From Petunia secreta (taxonomy: Eukaryota > Streptophyta > Magnoliopsida > Solanales > Solanaceae), in assembly GCA_029990175.1 (NCBI GenBank), contig JARKIP010000033.1, forward strand, positions 20,815,001-20,879,000: a DNA stretch of 64,000 nucleotides, written 5' to 3'. Positions 32,880 to 44,515 of the stretch are shown here, piece after piece (the first letter of the stretch is position 1; each line of letters opens with the position of its first letter). The translations under genes and the position numbers were made by a program. Under the pieces are notes generated by a model. It made no database searches, had not been told where the DNA came from, and saw nothing but the letters and a program-made list of their open reading frames with translations.

Positions 32880-34315
32880 AGTCCTCCTAAGTCAGTCAGA
32901 TTAAGGGAAGATAGTTCAAGGATCCTCATTTGTAGGAGTTGCGTGGTCGTGTCCTAAGTGGAGGAGTTCCTTTCATCGAGCTTGACTAAGATGGTATTCT
33001 TTGGTTTAATACCCGACTCCGTATCCCTGATATCAAAGATTTGAGGCAGTCAGTGCTCTGCGAGGCTCATAGCTCGTGGTATTCCATTCTCCGAGCATTA
33101 CTAAGATGTATTAGGACCTTCGACAGCTATATTGGATGAATGGGATGAAGATAGATGTATTTGATTATGTATCTCGTCGCTTGAACTGTCAGCAAGTTAA
33201 GCTCGACCATCAAAGACCGGCAGGGTTAGCTCAGGTATTGCCCATTCCTGAGTGGAAGTGTGAGCAACTCACGGTGGATTTTGTAGTTGATTTGCCGAAG
33301 ACCTTGCAGCTCCATGATTCAGTCTGGGTTATTGTTGATAGACTAACTAAATCAGCTCACTTCATCCCTGTGAAGACTACTGATTCAGCTCAGAGATTGG
33401 CTTAGATTTTCATTGATCATGTGGTTAGGCTGCATGGTGCTCCTGTATCTATTATCTCGGATCGGGGTTCCCTGTTTACTTCCCAGTTCTAGCAGTCTTT
33501 TCAAAGGGAGTTGGGGGACCCTGGTGCAGCTTAGCACGACGTTCCATCCTTAGACCGAATGGGTCATTCAGATTCTAGAGGATATGCTGGGAGCTTGTGC
33601 CTTATATTTTAGAGGCCACTTGGATGATCATCTGGCTTTAGTGGAGTTTTCTTATAATAATGGTTATCAGTCCTCCTCTCAGATGGCTCTATTTAAGGCC
33701 TTGTATGACTGTAGATGTCGTTCTCCTATCGGTTGGTTTGAGTCTCGAGATATTAAGGTGATGGGTTCAGAGAGAGTTCATCAGACTCTTGATATTTTTC
33801 GTGTTATTCAGGATCGTCTGCGGACCGCTCAGACCAGGAAGATTTCATACTCAAACTGGAGGAGCCGAGAGTTAGAGTTCGAGGTCGGCAACATGGTATT
33901 TTTGAAAGTGTCGCCGATGCGTGGTGTAAAGAGACTTGGAAGGAAAAAAAAAGCTCAGTCCCAGGTTAATAAGCCCTTTTCATATCGAGAAGCATATTGG
34001 TAAGGTAGCTTATTGGCTTGATTTGCAAGCTTCTATACCAGTTCACCCGGTTTTCCATGTATCGATGCTCCGGAGTATATTTGGGATCTTTCCGAAGTGA
34101 TTGAGTTAGATCCTGCTCAGCTAGATGTGAATCTACCTTACGAGGAGTTCCTAGTTGCTATAGTTGCCTGTGATGTTCGGAAGCTTCATTCGAAGCCAAT
34201 TCCGATGGTTTGAGTGCGATGGTGTAATTTCCTCACGAGGAAGACACTTGGGAGCTTGAGTCCAGTATGCGTGAGAGGTACCCACCTTTTCGATGATCCA
34301 GGTTCGATCTTGATC
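32880..34315 (+). pseudogene. Tekay-like integrase and chromodomain (right copy)
   Basis: The zinc-binding region is better kept than in the left copy (MNGMKIDVFDYVSRRLNCQQ at 33136), with one zinc-ligand Cys now Arg. Core reads VDFVVDLPKT and IISDRGSLFTSQF; a stop splits it near 33403. The third-acid region is shortened as in the left copy. The chromodomain near 34080-34310 keeps one codon (CAG) that is a stop in the left copy. Confidence 0.83.
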
Positions 34316-34485
34316 TTTAAAGCCTAAAAGTTCTTGTCGTTCATTTATGATTTTTCTTTTGCAATTGTGTAAAGGTATCTAATAATAGGCTAGAAAAGTT
34401 TGTTCAAATGTACTTATAAGTTGAGCTCAGTCGCTTCTAGACTCTGGCTCATTCGAGGACAAACGAGAGTCTAAGTGGAAGAGAA

Positions 34486-36530
34486 TGAAACGATCTTAGG
34501 TAGTCGTTTCGAGAGTTAGGACTCCAATTGGCGTGCCGACGGTCTTAAAAGCTCTGTAAGGTCCATTAGCACATGTATGTAAAATTTGAGCTAAATCAGA
34601 TATCATTTGGTAGGTATTGAAGAAAGTTTCAGTTTTCATTGTCGGTAAATCTTAAAAGAGGTTTTCTGCTCGACTTGGGCGAATAAGCTCCGATTCAAAA
34701 TCCAAAGTCGTCGTTAGGTTCATATGGTTATTTGTGACATGTGTGAACTTTTGGAAGTGAATTTCGAGGTCGTTCGGATAGTTTCTACTAGAGTGCCGAA
34801 AGTTAATAATTTGATCTCTTTCCGTTTAATTCTCATCTTGTGTTTCATGGATCCGATTCGAGATCTGTCTTTGGGAGTACGTTACATAAGTGTTTTATAA
34901 CTTTCTTGAAAAACATTAATGTCATTCCGAGCTTCGTAAGGTTCCATTTTAATTTTCGTCACTATAGCAAGTTTTCAAATAATATTTCCTATTTAAGAAT
35001 ACAACTTCTAAGAGTAATCTACCTAAGAGATAATCCCACCGCCACTTCTAATTAGATAAGCATCTTACATAATGCTTTTGGCGTTGCTTTGCCCAAACCA
35101 CATCCTTGTTTCACATTAACATATTTTATTATCCCACCGTCTCTAATCAAAGCAAGATATGGCAAACTAAAGCTCAAACTAAACTAGAAGCTAACATACT
35201 CGTAAAGGAGTTGATTTTCTTGGTGCCACTAAACAATAACTAAGATACTTAGTTTTGTATTAAGATTCTTATTCTTTGAATATTGATCCTATTATAGAAG
35301 CTATACACTTTTATATTCAGCTTGACTTGGGATTACATGATTTTAATGGTTAAATCTTGTATGAATTATGAGATTTCATGATAGATTTGGCCATGTAGAC
35401 TCGCGGTTGACTTTTAAGTTGATACATTAACTGTTTTAGCTTAAGGTTTGGAATGATTAACTGTTAGCTATGGTATTGATTGTATTTTGTTCCTTTGATA
35501 GAGAGAGAACGTTTAGAGGAGATTTGACAGGGAAAAATGGTTGTTGAGTAGTGGATTGCTTCTTTAGACAAAGGTAAGTGACAATATCCATTTTTTTTTT
35601 GTCGCCTTTGGCCTTATGGATAATCTATTCACGCGTGCTTTACGTAAATAGCTGCCGACAGGGCGTACTTATTTCTCTACGGCCTTGAAACGCAATCATA
35701 TATGTTATGTTTTCTGGTTATGAGCTGCTATGTCATATACTGAGTGCAGGAGTACCCTGCCTCAGCTTTAGATTATATCAGGTGCAGGAGTATTCCCCCT
35801 AGGAGCAGGAGTATTCCACTCCACTTGGTTATTAGATTGTATTCCCCTCGAATGCAGGAGTATTCTACTTCGGGCCGATATTACCGGCACATGTGACCCT
35901 ATTGCATCATATTTCATTCCATTTCATATCATTGTATGTGTTGACTTGCCCTACATGACTGTTGCACTGATTATATGTGCATTGCTTATTTGTTTGTTGT
36001 TGTTTGGTTCTGTTTCCCCGGCTAACTTACTTATCTTTCTAGTTAGTTAGCTATTCCTCGTTTATTGAGTCATTATGACTCACTCCCTATTTGCTTCTTT
36101 TGTTGTCTTTTTGTTTAGGTAGATTCCACTTCAGGGCTCAGCACGTATCGTGAGTGAGGAGCAGGACGTATTTATCTGTCTATGGTGAGCCAGCGTGTTC
36201 TTTGAGGCCACCAACTATAGCTTTTATAGTTATATCTTAGTTTTGCTCCCTTCAGGAGAAGTATATACTTTGGACCTCATAGATGTCTGATCTGGAAACC
36301 TCTAGACCTATGTATTTTGGGTAGTTAATTGTATTATTCATACAACATGTATATATGTCTATTTGATATGTGTCCGTCATTGTGAGTTATCATGTGTTGT
36401 TGGAGTTAGATTTATTTTGTTTGGAAAATGATCCACGCCATTTATATTAATTCAGTCGATAGGGTTCGCTCGACAGGTCTAGGGAGGTAGTCGGGTGCCT
36501 GCACGGCCTACTCAAAAATCCAGGTCGTGA
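34486..36530 (+). repeat. 3' LTR of the Tekay-like element (right copy)
   Basis: Begins TGAAACGATCTTAGG after the purine tract and ends CCAGGTCGTGA against the inverted protease frame, as in the left copy. Four GCAGGAGTA-type repeats lie near 35745-35870. No gene inside. Confidence 0.78.
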
Positions 36531-36894
36531 GATTCACCCTTTTGTGATTTTCATAAATTTGAAGCGGAGTCAAAGGCTTCAAGGCATATTTCTTCCCTTT
36601 CATCTCAAAAGTGTAGCAGTTACTTTTTCCATCATGTACAACATTCCGATCATACTGCCATGGTCTTCCAAGCAATAAATGGCAAGCCTGCATTGGAAAA
36701 ATATCAAACATCACGTCATTACCATACTTTCCAATTTTGAAGCAAATAAGAGCTTGCTTGTTTACTTTTAATTCCCCATATTTATTCAACCACTGGAGCT
36801 TATATTGATTAGGATGCTTCATGGTCGTAAGACCCAATTGCTCAACAAGAAACACACTAGCAACATTAGTGCAACTCCCACTATCCACGATCAC
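36531..36894 (-). pseudogene. Aspartic protease of the inverted fragment (right copy)
   Basis: Open frame with Asp-Ser-Gly active site and MQACHLLLGRPWQYDRN. Nearly identical to 11743-12106. It lacks downstream pol, so it is a remnant. Confidence 0.85.
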
Positions 36895-38690
36895 GGAGCA
36901 AATTCATCCCTCAATATTACATTGGTCATGGAATGAATTTTCTCTCTGATAAAAGTTACTATACTTTATCTGAGCTCCCATCAACCGCCAAACAACCAAC
37001 AAACTATTCATTGGCTCTTCCTCTTCACAACTAGTAGTGCAATATCCCTCTTCATCTCTGTCAGATTTTTCCTTACCGTCAGAAACTTATTCACTATTAC
37101 CCTTCAACAAAATGGTCCTCTGATTGGGACACTCATATTGCATGTGTCATATATACTGTCATTTATGGCAAATAACGCTACTGGCTCTCTGAGAAGGCTT
37201 TGGTTGAGTGGAGTTCCCTCCCTCTTTAACCTCGACCTTATTCTTTCCCTTTTCAGTTGCTTTGAATGGCTTAGTTTCTGATTTCTCCTCTTTAATCTTT
37301 TCAAACTTCCAGTTTCCCCTATCTCTGTTCCAATTAGTGGATGAAGATCTGCCTCGATTCTTAAGAATTCTCTCAACTTTGATAGCCAAGTGTAACAGCC
37401 CAGGCCCGCTAATGATATTATCCGCTTTGGGCCTAGCCGGCACGACTTTAAAATGCGTCACTAGGGTCTAAGGTATGTGTATTTAATATCCAGGATCACT
37501 TATGTGTTATGTCGATGTGGGATACTTAATCCTTAGCTAGGGCGTCACATACATCCCCTCTTATGGACTCAGCATCCTCGCTGAGGTTTGCCCCGCGCAC
37601 TCGGGATTCGCCTAGACTCGGCACTGAGGTTTTCCCCGCGTAACCGTGATTCACCTAAACTCAGTTGAACTCTGACCCACATCAAAAAGGCTGACACGGA
37701 GTGGCTCTGATACCATCTGTAACAACCCAAGCCCGCTAGTGATATTATCCACTTTGAGCCTAGGCCCGCACGGTTTAAAACGCGTTACTAGGGTCTAAGG
37801 CATGTGTACTTAAATATCCAGGATCACTCTTATCTTATGCCGATGTGGGATACTTAATCCTTAGCTAGGGAATCACACCAAGTGAAGCATCTTTACCAAA
37901 TTATCACACTCCTGCGAAAGCTCCATCTGATCAGCTATCTCCTTGTTTAACCTAGTAAAGAACCGAGTCATCTTGGTTTCTTTAACTTCTTTCAAGTTAT
38001 CCTTCATCTGAAGCATCTCCATAGCATTGTAGTACTCGCCAACACTTTTGTTACCTTGCTCCAAGGTGTGTAATATTTTAATGATCTCTATGTGATAGTG
38101 TGAAGACACAAATCGACTCCCCATGGTTCGCTTCAACTCTTCCCAAGAACCAATAGCTATATGTCCGAGTCTTCTACGATCAACCTCGATTATCCCAAGC
38201 CACGACGAAGCATAGTACTTGAATTTCGTAACGCCATCCGAACTTTCTTCGCCCCAGAATAATTATGAACTCTAAATATTCGATCAACCTTTGTTTCCAA
38301 CTCAAAGTACGCGTCGGGATAATTTGCTCCTTCAAAAGAGGGAATTGTTATCTTGATAGTCCCTAATATTTTATCAATATCACCATCTCTGCCGGATTGG
38401 TTCCATTATCGAAATCCATATCGTCGGCCGAGCATACCCCCTTTCTTCATCCACGCAAACCTTTCCTACCATAATCCACATAATCATCATACTCTTCTTC
38501 ATCAAACTGAACAAGTGGATCATCTGCTAGAGGTGCTAGATTTCTCTTTTCCCTCCTAACATCTCGAGGTAGAGCTCGGGGTACTTCCAATGTTGCAGCT
38601 GCTATAGGGGCTGCTTGGTTCGCACTCTGCAGATTTACGACCTATACAATTAATTATTGTAACTATTGCATTATGGTATGAAACATCTCG
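36895..38690 (-). pseudogene. gag of the inverted fragment, split by a TRIM (right copy)
   Basis: Same parts as 12107-13900: capsid-like region (KILHTLEQGNKSVGEYYNAM at 38136-37878), the TRIM, then AIKVERILKNRGRSSS and the broken zinc knuckle near 37150. Stops match the left copy. Confidence 0.77.
37391..37877 (-). mobile_element. TRIM, 487 bp (right copy)
   Basis: Terminal repeats 37391-37549 and 37718-37877, CCAAG target duplication on both sides, initiator Met-tRNA primer site on the minus strand next to the right repeat. Same site and length as in the left copy, so the insertion predates the duplication. Confidence 0.95.
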
Positions 38691-39198
38691 CCAGTTACCT
38701 ATCCAAGAAGAATTTTTTGAAATCAATTTTGTAAGAGTAGAATTTGTGAAAAATAAAAAAATGAACTTTAAAACTACGGATTGGAATAAGAAAAGTACGA
38801 AAATTGAAAAAAGAGAAAAGCACGAAAGAATTGGCACGAAAGAAATTGGTTTCAAGATAGTTAAGAATGAATTAATATGGTCTAACACTAATTCACACTT
38901 AACCTGAATCCCAATGAGTTTCCTAACCACAAAATAGTTTTATTTTGCAACAAAAAATTGAATCAAGAGCTCTCAATTGTTCTTCTCAAGATCCTTTTTG
39001 TTTTTTGCTCGATCCTTTTTATAAAAAAAAAAAAGTGCAATTCAACTAGGATTTAGTCCAAAAATTAAATTTCAAAGTTTTTTTTAATAGGATGAACAAG
39101 AACACAAAAACAAAGGACTTTTTTTTTTGGAATAACTTTCGGATCTTGATTTCAAGAACTTAGGAATGTGGATTTGCAGGAAAGAGATCCAAGCCTTT

Positions 39199-39210
39199 GC
39201 TCTGATACAA
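39199..39210 (-). other. Primer binding site of the inverted fragment (right copy)
   Basis: Minus strand TTGTATCAGAGC, one mismatch from the initiator Met-tRNA site, next to an LTR-like CA end at 39213. Confidence 0.7.
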
Positions 39211-39212
39211 AC

Positions 39213-40156
39213 TGATATGATCTGAGATACACAAACAATGGAATTACGAAAATAACAATAATTGAAAGCAAAACTAAGATAGAATATCAATTAAATAATT
39301 CAAAAGCAGTCTGAATAACCGAACAAGAAGAACAATCTAATACCCTGAGTGAACGTCTTGGCAACAATGAATATACTGTCCAATTGCCTCCCAAGAACGA
39401 CATATAGAACAATGAATATAGATATTGAAGAAGATGATTACCTTCAAGAATCAATCTTGAAAACAGGTAACCCAAGTTTGATCCCAACCAAGAGGTTTTT
39501 ATTTTCAAAATAACGTAAAACTGCCTCTTTCAAGAACCCTAGCCTTACTTATACTTAGTAAAAATAATCTAACAAAAATACAAACTCGTCTCTTTAAAGT
39601 GTTTTCGTTCGACCCGTGCGCACGTGCGTGTGCGGGAAGCACATGACATGCAGTGTTTCTGCCTTCTTGTGCGCAGGGTGCGCACAACATGCAATTAGTA
39701 TGCTTCTTGTGCGCAATCACGTACGCATTCTGACCGGGGGGCGCATGAGGTTCATAACTTCAACATCCTCCTACACATTCTTGACCAAGAACATACTCCA
39801 AAAACATGAATTTGTCAACCCATCATAGCTCGCGCCTCCAAAAATCGCTAATCATCAAGTGCTTCCTCCGTCATTGAATGTGTCAATGGTCCACTTGCTA
39901 GTTCAACTTCCAAATTTGATGTTGTGTTGCTCGGTTCCAGGGTTCGTATCAAGAGTTCTTTGAAAATTTAGTATTTATACTCTCTGTTTCCTAAAATGCT
40001 AATTCTTCCCTACATGTTTTTCTTTCAATGTTCAAGGGCTAAACTGCAAGATTCTTGAATTCCAATATCTAGTCTAATAGATTTGCAGCTGTCATGGCAT
40101 GTAATTTTGACTTCACGATTCTAAAACTAGTATGTCTAGTAGTACTATTTACTGGA
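39213..40156 (-). repeat. LTR-like region of the inverted fragment (right copy)
   Basis: Counterpart of 14431-15376. The GTGCGC cluster is at 39614-39755 but reduced: several CpG sites have become TpG or CpA and two bases near 39750 are missing. No gene seen. Confidence 0.55.
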
Positions 40157-40183
40157 TATGTTGTTGTTGTTGTTGTTGTTGTA
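40157..40183 (+). repeat. (TTG)n microsatellite (right copy)
   Basis: About nine TTG units, shorter than in the left copy. Confidence 0.85.
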
Positions 40184-40459
40184 TCTATTACTATTGACAA
40201 TGACTTACATGTCAAATAGGAACCCCCACAATGCACAAGTACAAATTAGTCCCTTTGTCCCAACTTACGTGAGTGGTTAAATGAATACGAAGTTTAAGGA
40301 ATTAATAAAAGAAATTAAACTTTGTGGTTTAAAACAAACTTTAAAAATTTGTGTAGCTACGAATTATCTCATATCATTAAATTATTATTTTTTGGCAAGA
40401 AAAGAAATTTTTACCAAAAAACTCATTACAAGCCCAATACAATGTCAAAGAAAAAGAAA

Positions 40460-41344
40460 GAGAGATTTACACAAATATACAACCCTAACACCATATTTAC
40501 AAAAAATAACAATACTTTTCTACTTTACAAAATATAGCAATAGTTTTTTTACATTTCATATACAAACCTCCATTAAACTATACAAATACAAAACTATACC
40601 AAAAAATACCATACACGTGAAATACAAAAAATATACAAACATACAACGAATATACAAATAACAACATATAGATATTCAAAATAACTAAAATGTATTTATA
40701 TACCAAAACATACACATATAAACAAATACAGTCTTATACTTTTTATATACAAAATAAATACACAAACAAAACCAAAAATCAAAAAGAAAAAAAGGCAGAT
40801 CTAAATATGTATATACAAACTACAGATATATACATAAACATACACATATATACACATACAAAAAGGAAAAAGAAAAAGAAAAAAAAGAAAGAGATCTGAA
40901 ATTATGCATACAAAATACAAATATATACATAAATATGCATATATACACATACAAAAAGGAAAAAAGAAAAAAAATGACCAAATCGTGAAAACCCACCGTA
41001 AAACCACCGAAAAAACATAGATCCGGGCGTTTCCACCGCTGCAGTGCAGCGGCGCCGCTGCACTGCGGGGAGGGGGACGTGTGGTGGGAAGAGGGAGGGG
41101 GATGGTGGTTGGAAGAGGGAGGGGGCGATGGTAGCAGTATTGGTGGCGGAGAGGGAGGGGGGCGCTGGTGGGTGGAGGAAGGGAGAGAAGAAGAGAGAGG
41201 GAGAAATTAGGGTTTCATGTTTGGGAAGGGGTACTGAAAAATAAGAAAGTATTGTTATGTATTGTTATGTATTGTAAATATGGTAAAAGTATTGTTATTT
41301 TTTGTAATATAGCTATTAAGGTAGTCATGTAGTGTAAATTTTCC
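40460..41344. mobile_element. Mutator-like MITE / possible Pack-MULE, 885 bp, right copy only
   Basis: Flanked by the 9-bp duplication AAAAAGAAA (40451-40459 and 41345-41353); the left copy has a single AAAAAGAAA at the empty site. The ends are inverted repeats: GAGAGATTTACAC at the left, and GGAAAATTTACAC reading inward from the right, with similarity extending some 80 bp (a shared ACAAAAAATAACAATACTTTT-type phrase). The interior has AT-rich ATACATATA-like repeats, then a GC-rich block (41020-41230) with a TTAGGGTTT motif, which looks like captured gene-5'-end DNA. No transposase. A 66-codon Gly/Arg-rich frame at 41044 is of doubtful meaning. Confidence 0.9.
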
Positions 41345-41353
41345 AAAAAGAAA

Positions 41354-43390
41354 TAGAAGACTCGACAATGCTCGAACAACATGTCTTGAGCCTGCTTTAT
41401 ATCTACTGCCACCTCCCTATGCTATCCCTACTCCAAAACTAAACTCCTCTAAATTTTTAACAAGGATAAAAATTAAGTTGATCTAGTCTACTCCTGAGCT
41501 TCGCCTGCATACTCCCTCTGTAGTGTATCTCTTTAATAATCTATTTAACACTTGGGGGAAGTCTCTCTTTTCTTTTGATGGAAGACCCTCATGTTCCTCT
41601 CTTGCCACACATAATACACAACCTCAATAAGTTTCATTTTATATATTTTAGTCGTGGCATTTCTCCCTCTAGCATGTTGAGTCGCCCAATTGATCTCATT
41701 TTGCCAATTTTGGGTTTGCTTTTGAATACCACATTATTTCAATAGTTCTGTACAGCTTTCATCTTGCTTCTCACGCAGTGGGCATATCATATGCTGAATT
41801 ATACCACAATGTATTAACCTGTCCCTAGTACTCAATCTACTATGAATAGCTAGAAGTATCTGCATTTTTCTGGACTGAGGTTGTTGCAGGTTAACCTTCT
41901 CTAGCTCACCTTGCTAAAGTCTTCTCTCTATCTTTTGATACACCTTTTTTATACGGTAATACCCTAGCATGCAATATCATATATGCCTCCACAAAGCCAG
42001 CTTTCTCTAAGTAGTTTTTAGTGCTGACTATCTTTTGTAGCATCCAAAAAGCTTGCTTTATTTCTGTACTCCATATTCCATGCCCTTTTATGTAATAAGT
42101 GTGCACCCATTGCACCTTAGAGCTTCTCTTTTCTTTGCTTAGGCCCAGAGTTGTTTACTAACAACTGCTTTAGTCTAGGTTTGGATGTCCACTAAGTTTA
42201 AACCACCAGCTGCTTTTGGACTGCATCCCATGCTGATGGGCCTTGATGTTTCAGTACAGCCATTCAATAAGAACTTCCTGTAAATGGCCTCTATCACATG
42301 AATAATCTTTGTCAGGGGAATAAAGATTTGCGACCAAAATGTTTGAATAGAAATAAGAACACTCATAATCACTCTTTCTACATAGGATAAAAAATCTTGC
42401 TGTCCAATTTGTAACCCTTTGCAGCATCTTGTCTAGGAGAGGTTGACATTGAAGGATGGAGAGTCTTTTAGAGCTGAGTAACACACCCAAATATTTGAAT
42501 GACTACTCACCTTTAACAAAACCAAACCTATCCAAAATGTCTTGTTGAGTATCACTGTTCACTCCCCTAAAATACACAGAAAATCTTCCTTTGATTTGCT
42601 TTCAAACTTAACACTTTTGAGAATTACTTAAGACATTCAAAAACCATTTGTACAGATATAGGATCACCCCTACTAAATAACAAAAGCTGGATGATATTTA
42701 ATTTATCACATCTGGGGTGAAAATTAAAATCAGGATGCCTTCTTAGTCTCTTCAGTAACTTGGTTAGGTATTCCATTGCCAATATAAAGAGAAAAGGAGG
42801 GAGGGGATCTGCTAGCCTCAAACCTTTTTTAGCTTGAAAAGGGGTAGCTAGCTTCCCATTAATTAGAATAGAGTAAGTAACTATATTCACACACCTCATG
42901 ATCCATTTCACAAATTGATCAGGAAAGTTCAGACCCCTGAGCACTTGTTTTAGGTAGCACTAGCACCATTCCGGAGAGTCGTAGGCTTTCTTCATGTCTA
43001 TCTTCATCATACATCTAGGGGAGATCTCTTTCCTTGATATGCTTTTACTACTTCATAGCCTAGAATGATGTTGTCAGATATAACCCTCCTGGGCACAAAT
43101 GCTACTTGATTTTGATCTATTATCACCTCCGCATCCTCTTAGTTATAATTTTAAAAATGATCTTGTACAGAGTTGTGCAGCATGATATTGGTCAAGTGAT
43201 TTTGGATGGATTCTTCACCTTTAGAATAAGAGTCACAGTTGTGCAGTTGATTAGCTTATAGAGTTTTCCAGTAGTGAAACACTTCAGGAATGCTTTAGTG
43301 ATATCAGGACCAATGGTGTGCCAAGTCTTCTTGTAAAAAATAAGCATTGAAACCATCTATCTCTGGTGCTTTCAAGTCTCCAATTTAGTT
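41354..43390 (-). pseudogene. LINE ORF2 remnant: reverse transcriptase to zinc-binding C-terminus
   Basis: On the minus strand from about 43390: GDLKAPEIDGFNAYFL, QNQVAFVPRRVISDNIILGY, a core (MLRGLNFPDQFVKWIMRCVN; GLRLADPLPPFLFILAMEYL), PISMGCSPKAAGGLNLVD, and the C-terminal QWVHTYYIKGHGIWSTEI. These are consecutive parts of plant L1-type RT. The family motif GLRQGDPLSP reads GLRLADPLPP, and many stops break it. The endonuclease and start are missing (5' truncation, usual for LINEs). Sequence is continuous across 42180, showing that the right end of the duplication is the parental state. Confidence 0.82.
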
Positions 43391-43564
43391 TAATTGTCTT
43401 TAAATATAAATAAATGTCATTCTTTTAGGGACTAACAAAAAAAAAAAAAATCTTCACATAAAATGAGACGGGGAGATTAATATGAATAGTTTATCTCTTT
43501 TAGATATTTAGGCACAAGTGGTGTATGTGGAATTTTCAAAAACAATAATTAGATTGAATCTTAG
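43391..43564. other. Spacer with an A-run and a MITE-like phrase
   Basis: No gene. An A-run at 43438-43450 is followed by AAAATGAGACGGGGAG, like the end of a Stowaway-type MITE, but no partner end was found. Confidence 0.4.
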
Positions 43565-43899
43565 GTTATATGAAAGATCTTCCTAATGCCATCAATTTTC
43601 AAGCAAAAATCTTGGCTCTGATAAACGGTCTGAAAATAGCTAAAGACACATTGACTCTTACAATATCATTAGTATGCTTAAACATGGTCATGTTACTTAT
43701 AAATCTATTTAAATGAATGTAAGTGCTTGATGGATGAGATGGGGAGCCCTCAACCACAACTTTCGGGAGCATGATAGGGTTGTAGACCTCCTAGCAAAGG
43801 AAGGGGCCAAGAAACGACTTTTGACAGACATTGTTATTTTGTCAGTTCCTTGGTTGTTTGCCCTTGATAAAGTAATGTCAGAAGTTCCCTTCAATTAAA
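43565..43899 (+). pseudogene. RNase H-like (RVT_3 type) fragment
   Basis: Plus-strand frames read FQAKILALINGLKIAKD, then after a frameshift SMLKHGHVTY, WMRWGALNHNFREHDRVVD and LLAKEGAKKR, then SVPWLFALDKV. This resembles the C-terminal RNase H that follows plant LINE RTs (HxFREANxxADxLAKxG pattern). It is opposite in strand to the LINE at 41354-43390, so it is a separate insertion or an inverted piece. It ends near a stop at 43898. Confidence 0.6.
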
Positions 43900-44515
43900 T
43901 CAATAAGGCTTTTTGATTTTAACCTCCACTTTTTTGTTCTATTTATCTAATATACTTGAAAGTACTCAATCTTCTCAACTCTCAAGGCAAAACCTTAGTA
44001 ATCCCCCAAAGAAGAAAAAGTTGTTCTAAATGCAGTAACAAAGAAAGCAAACTATCTCACCTTGTTTTGGGCAGTACCAGGAATATAAACTAAAGAAGTT
44101 TCCATTATTGAACTGTTTCAAATAGTTAAAAATCAAAAAAAGCTTTTCCATATGTACTTTGGTATTGGAGAAAAATGACTTTTCACAAATCTATGCATAT
44201 TTATAATAATCTAGCAAATAGGAGAATAAATCAGTAATTACATCAAGAACTAAAGAAGAAAGTACCAATAAATAGGTATTCAAAACCAGCAGAAAATATC
44301 CATAAGAACCAAATGTGTTGGATATATATCAGCCACTCAAACCAACATGAGTACTAAGCTATGCTTAGCTTCGAGGTCCGACTGAATCTTATTATCACAG
44401 AAAAGAAAGAGAACAGATCAAACTTAGTAGAAGAACTTAAAAAACCATTGGCTTTCTCTATCTGAGAATAGTTCCTTATTTATTAGTTTCACTCATTCAC
44501 TTGAGCTCTTTCAAA
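43900..44515. other. Intergenic, downstream of the RING gene
   Basis: No gene recognised. From about 44200 the sequence matches 53430-53760 downstream of the RING pseudogene (for example CATAAGAACCAAAT and CTATCTGAGAATGGTTCCTTA-like phrases), so this 3' flank belongs to the paralogous duplication. Confidence 0.6.

Larger units (their letters stand above)
30128..36530 (+). mobile_element. Decayed Tekay/Del-like chromovirus (right copy)
   Basis: Same order and breakpoints as 5341-11742: 5'-truncated gag, protease, RT, RNase H, integrase, chromodomain, 3' LTR. Shared lesions (LIDG in RT, shortened third-acid region in integrase, stops near 31654 and 31936) must predate the duplication. Private lesions such as the stops near 32625 and 33403 arose afterwards. 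Confidence 0.9.
36531..39212 (-). mobile_element. Inverted 5' fragment of a second Ty3/gypsy element (right copy)
   Basis: Protease (36531-36894), gag (36895-38690, split by the TRIM), leader, and primer site at 39199-39210 on the minus strand. The protease keeps IVDSGSCTNVASV. The gag frames have the same stops as the left copy. RT onwards is missing, and the joint to the Tekay LTR is at the same base, so both truncations predate the duplication. Confidence 0.8.

Noticed and set aside
43709..43894. Minus-strand 61-codon frame as a gene
   Set aside because: The plus strand of the same bases reads an RNase H-like protein, which is the better explanation.
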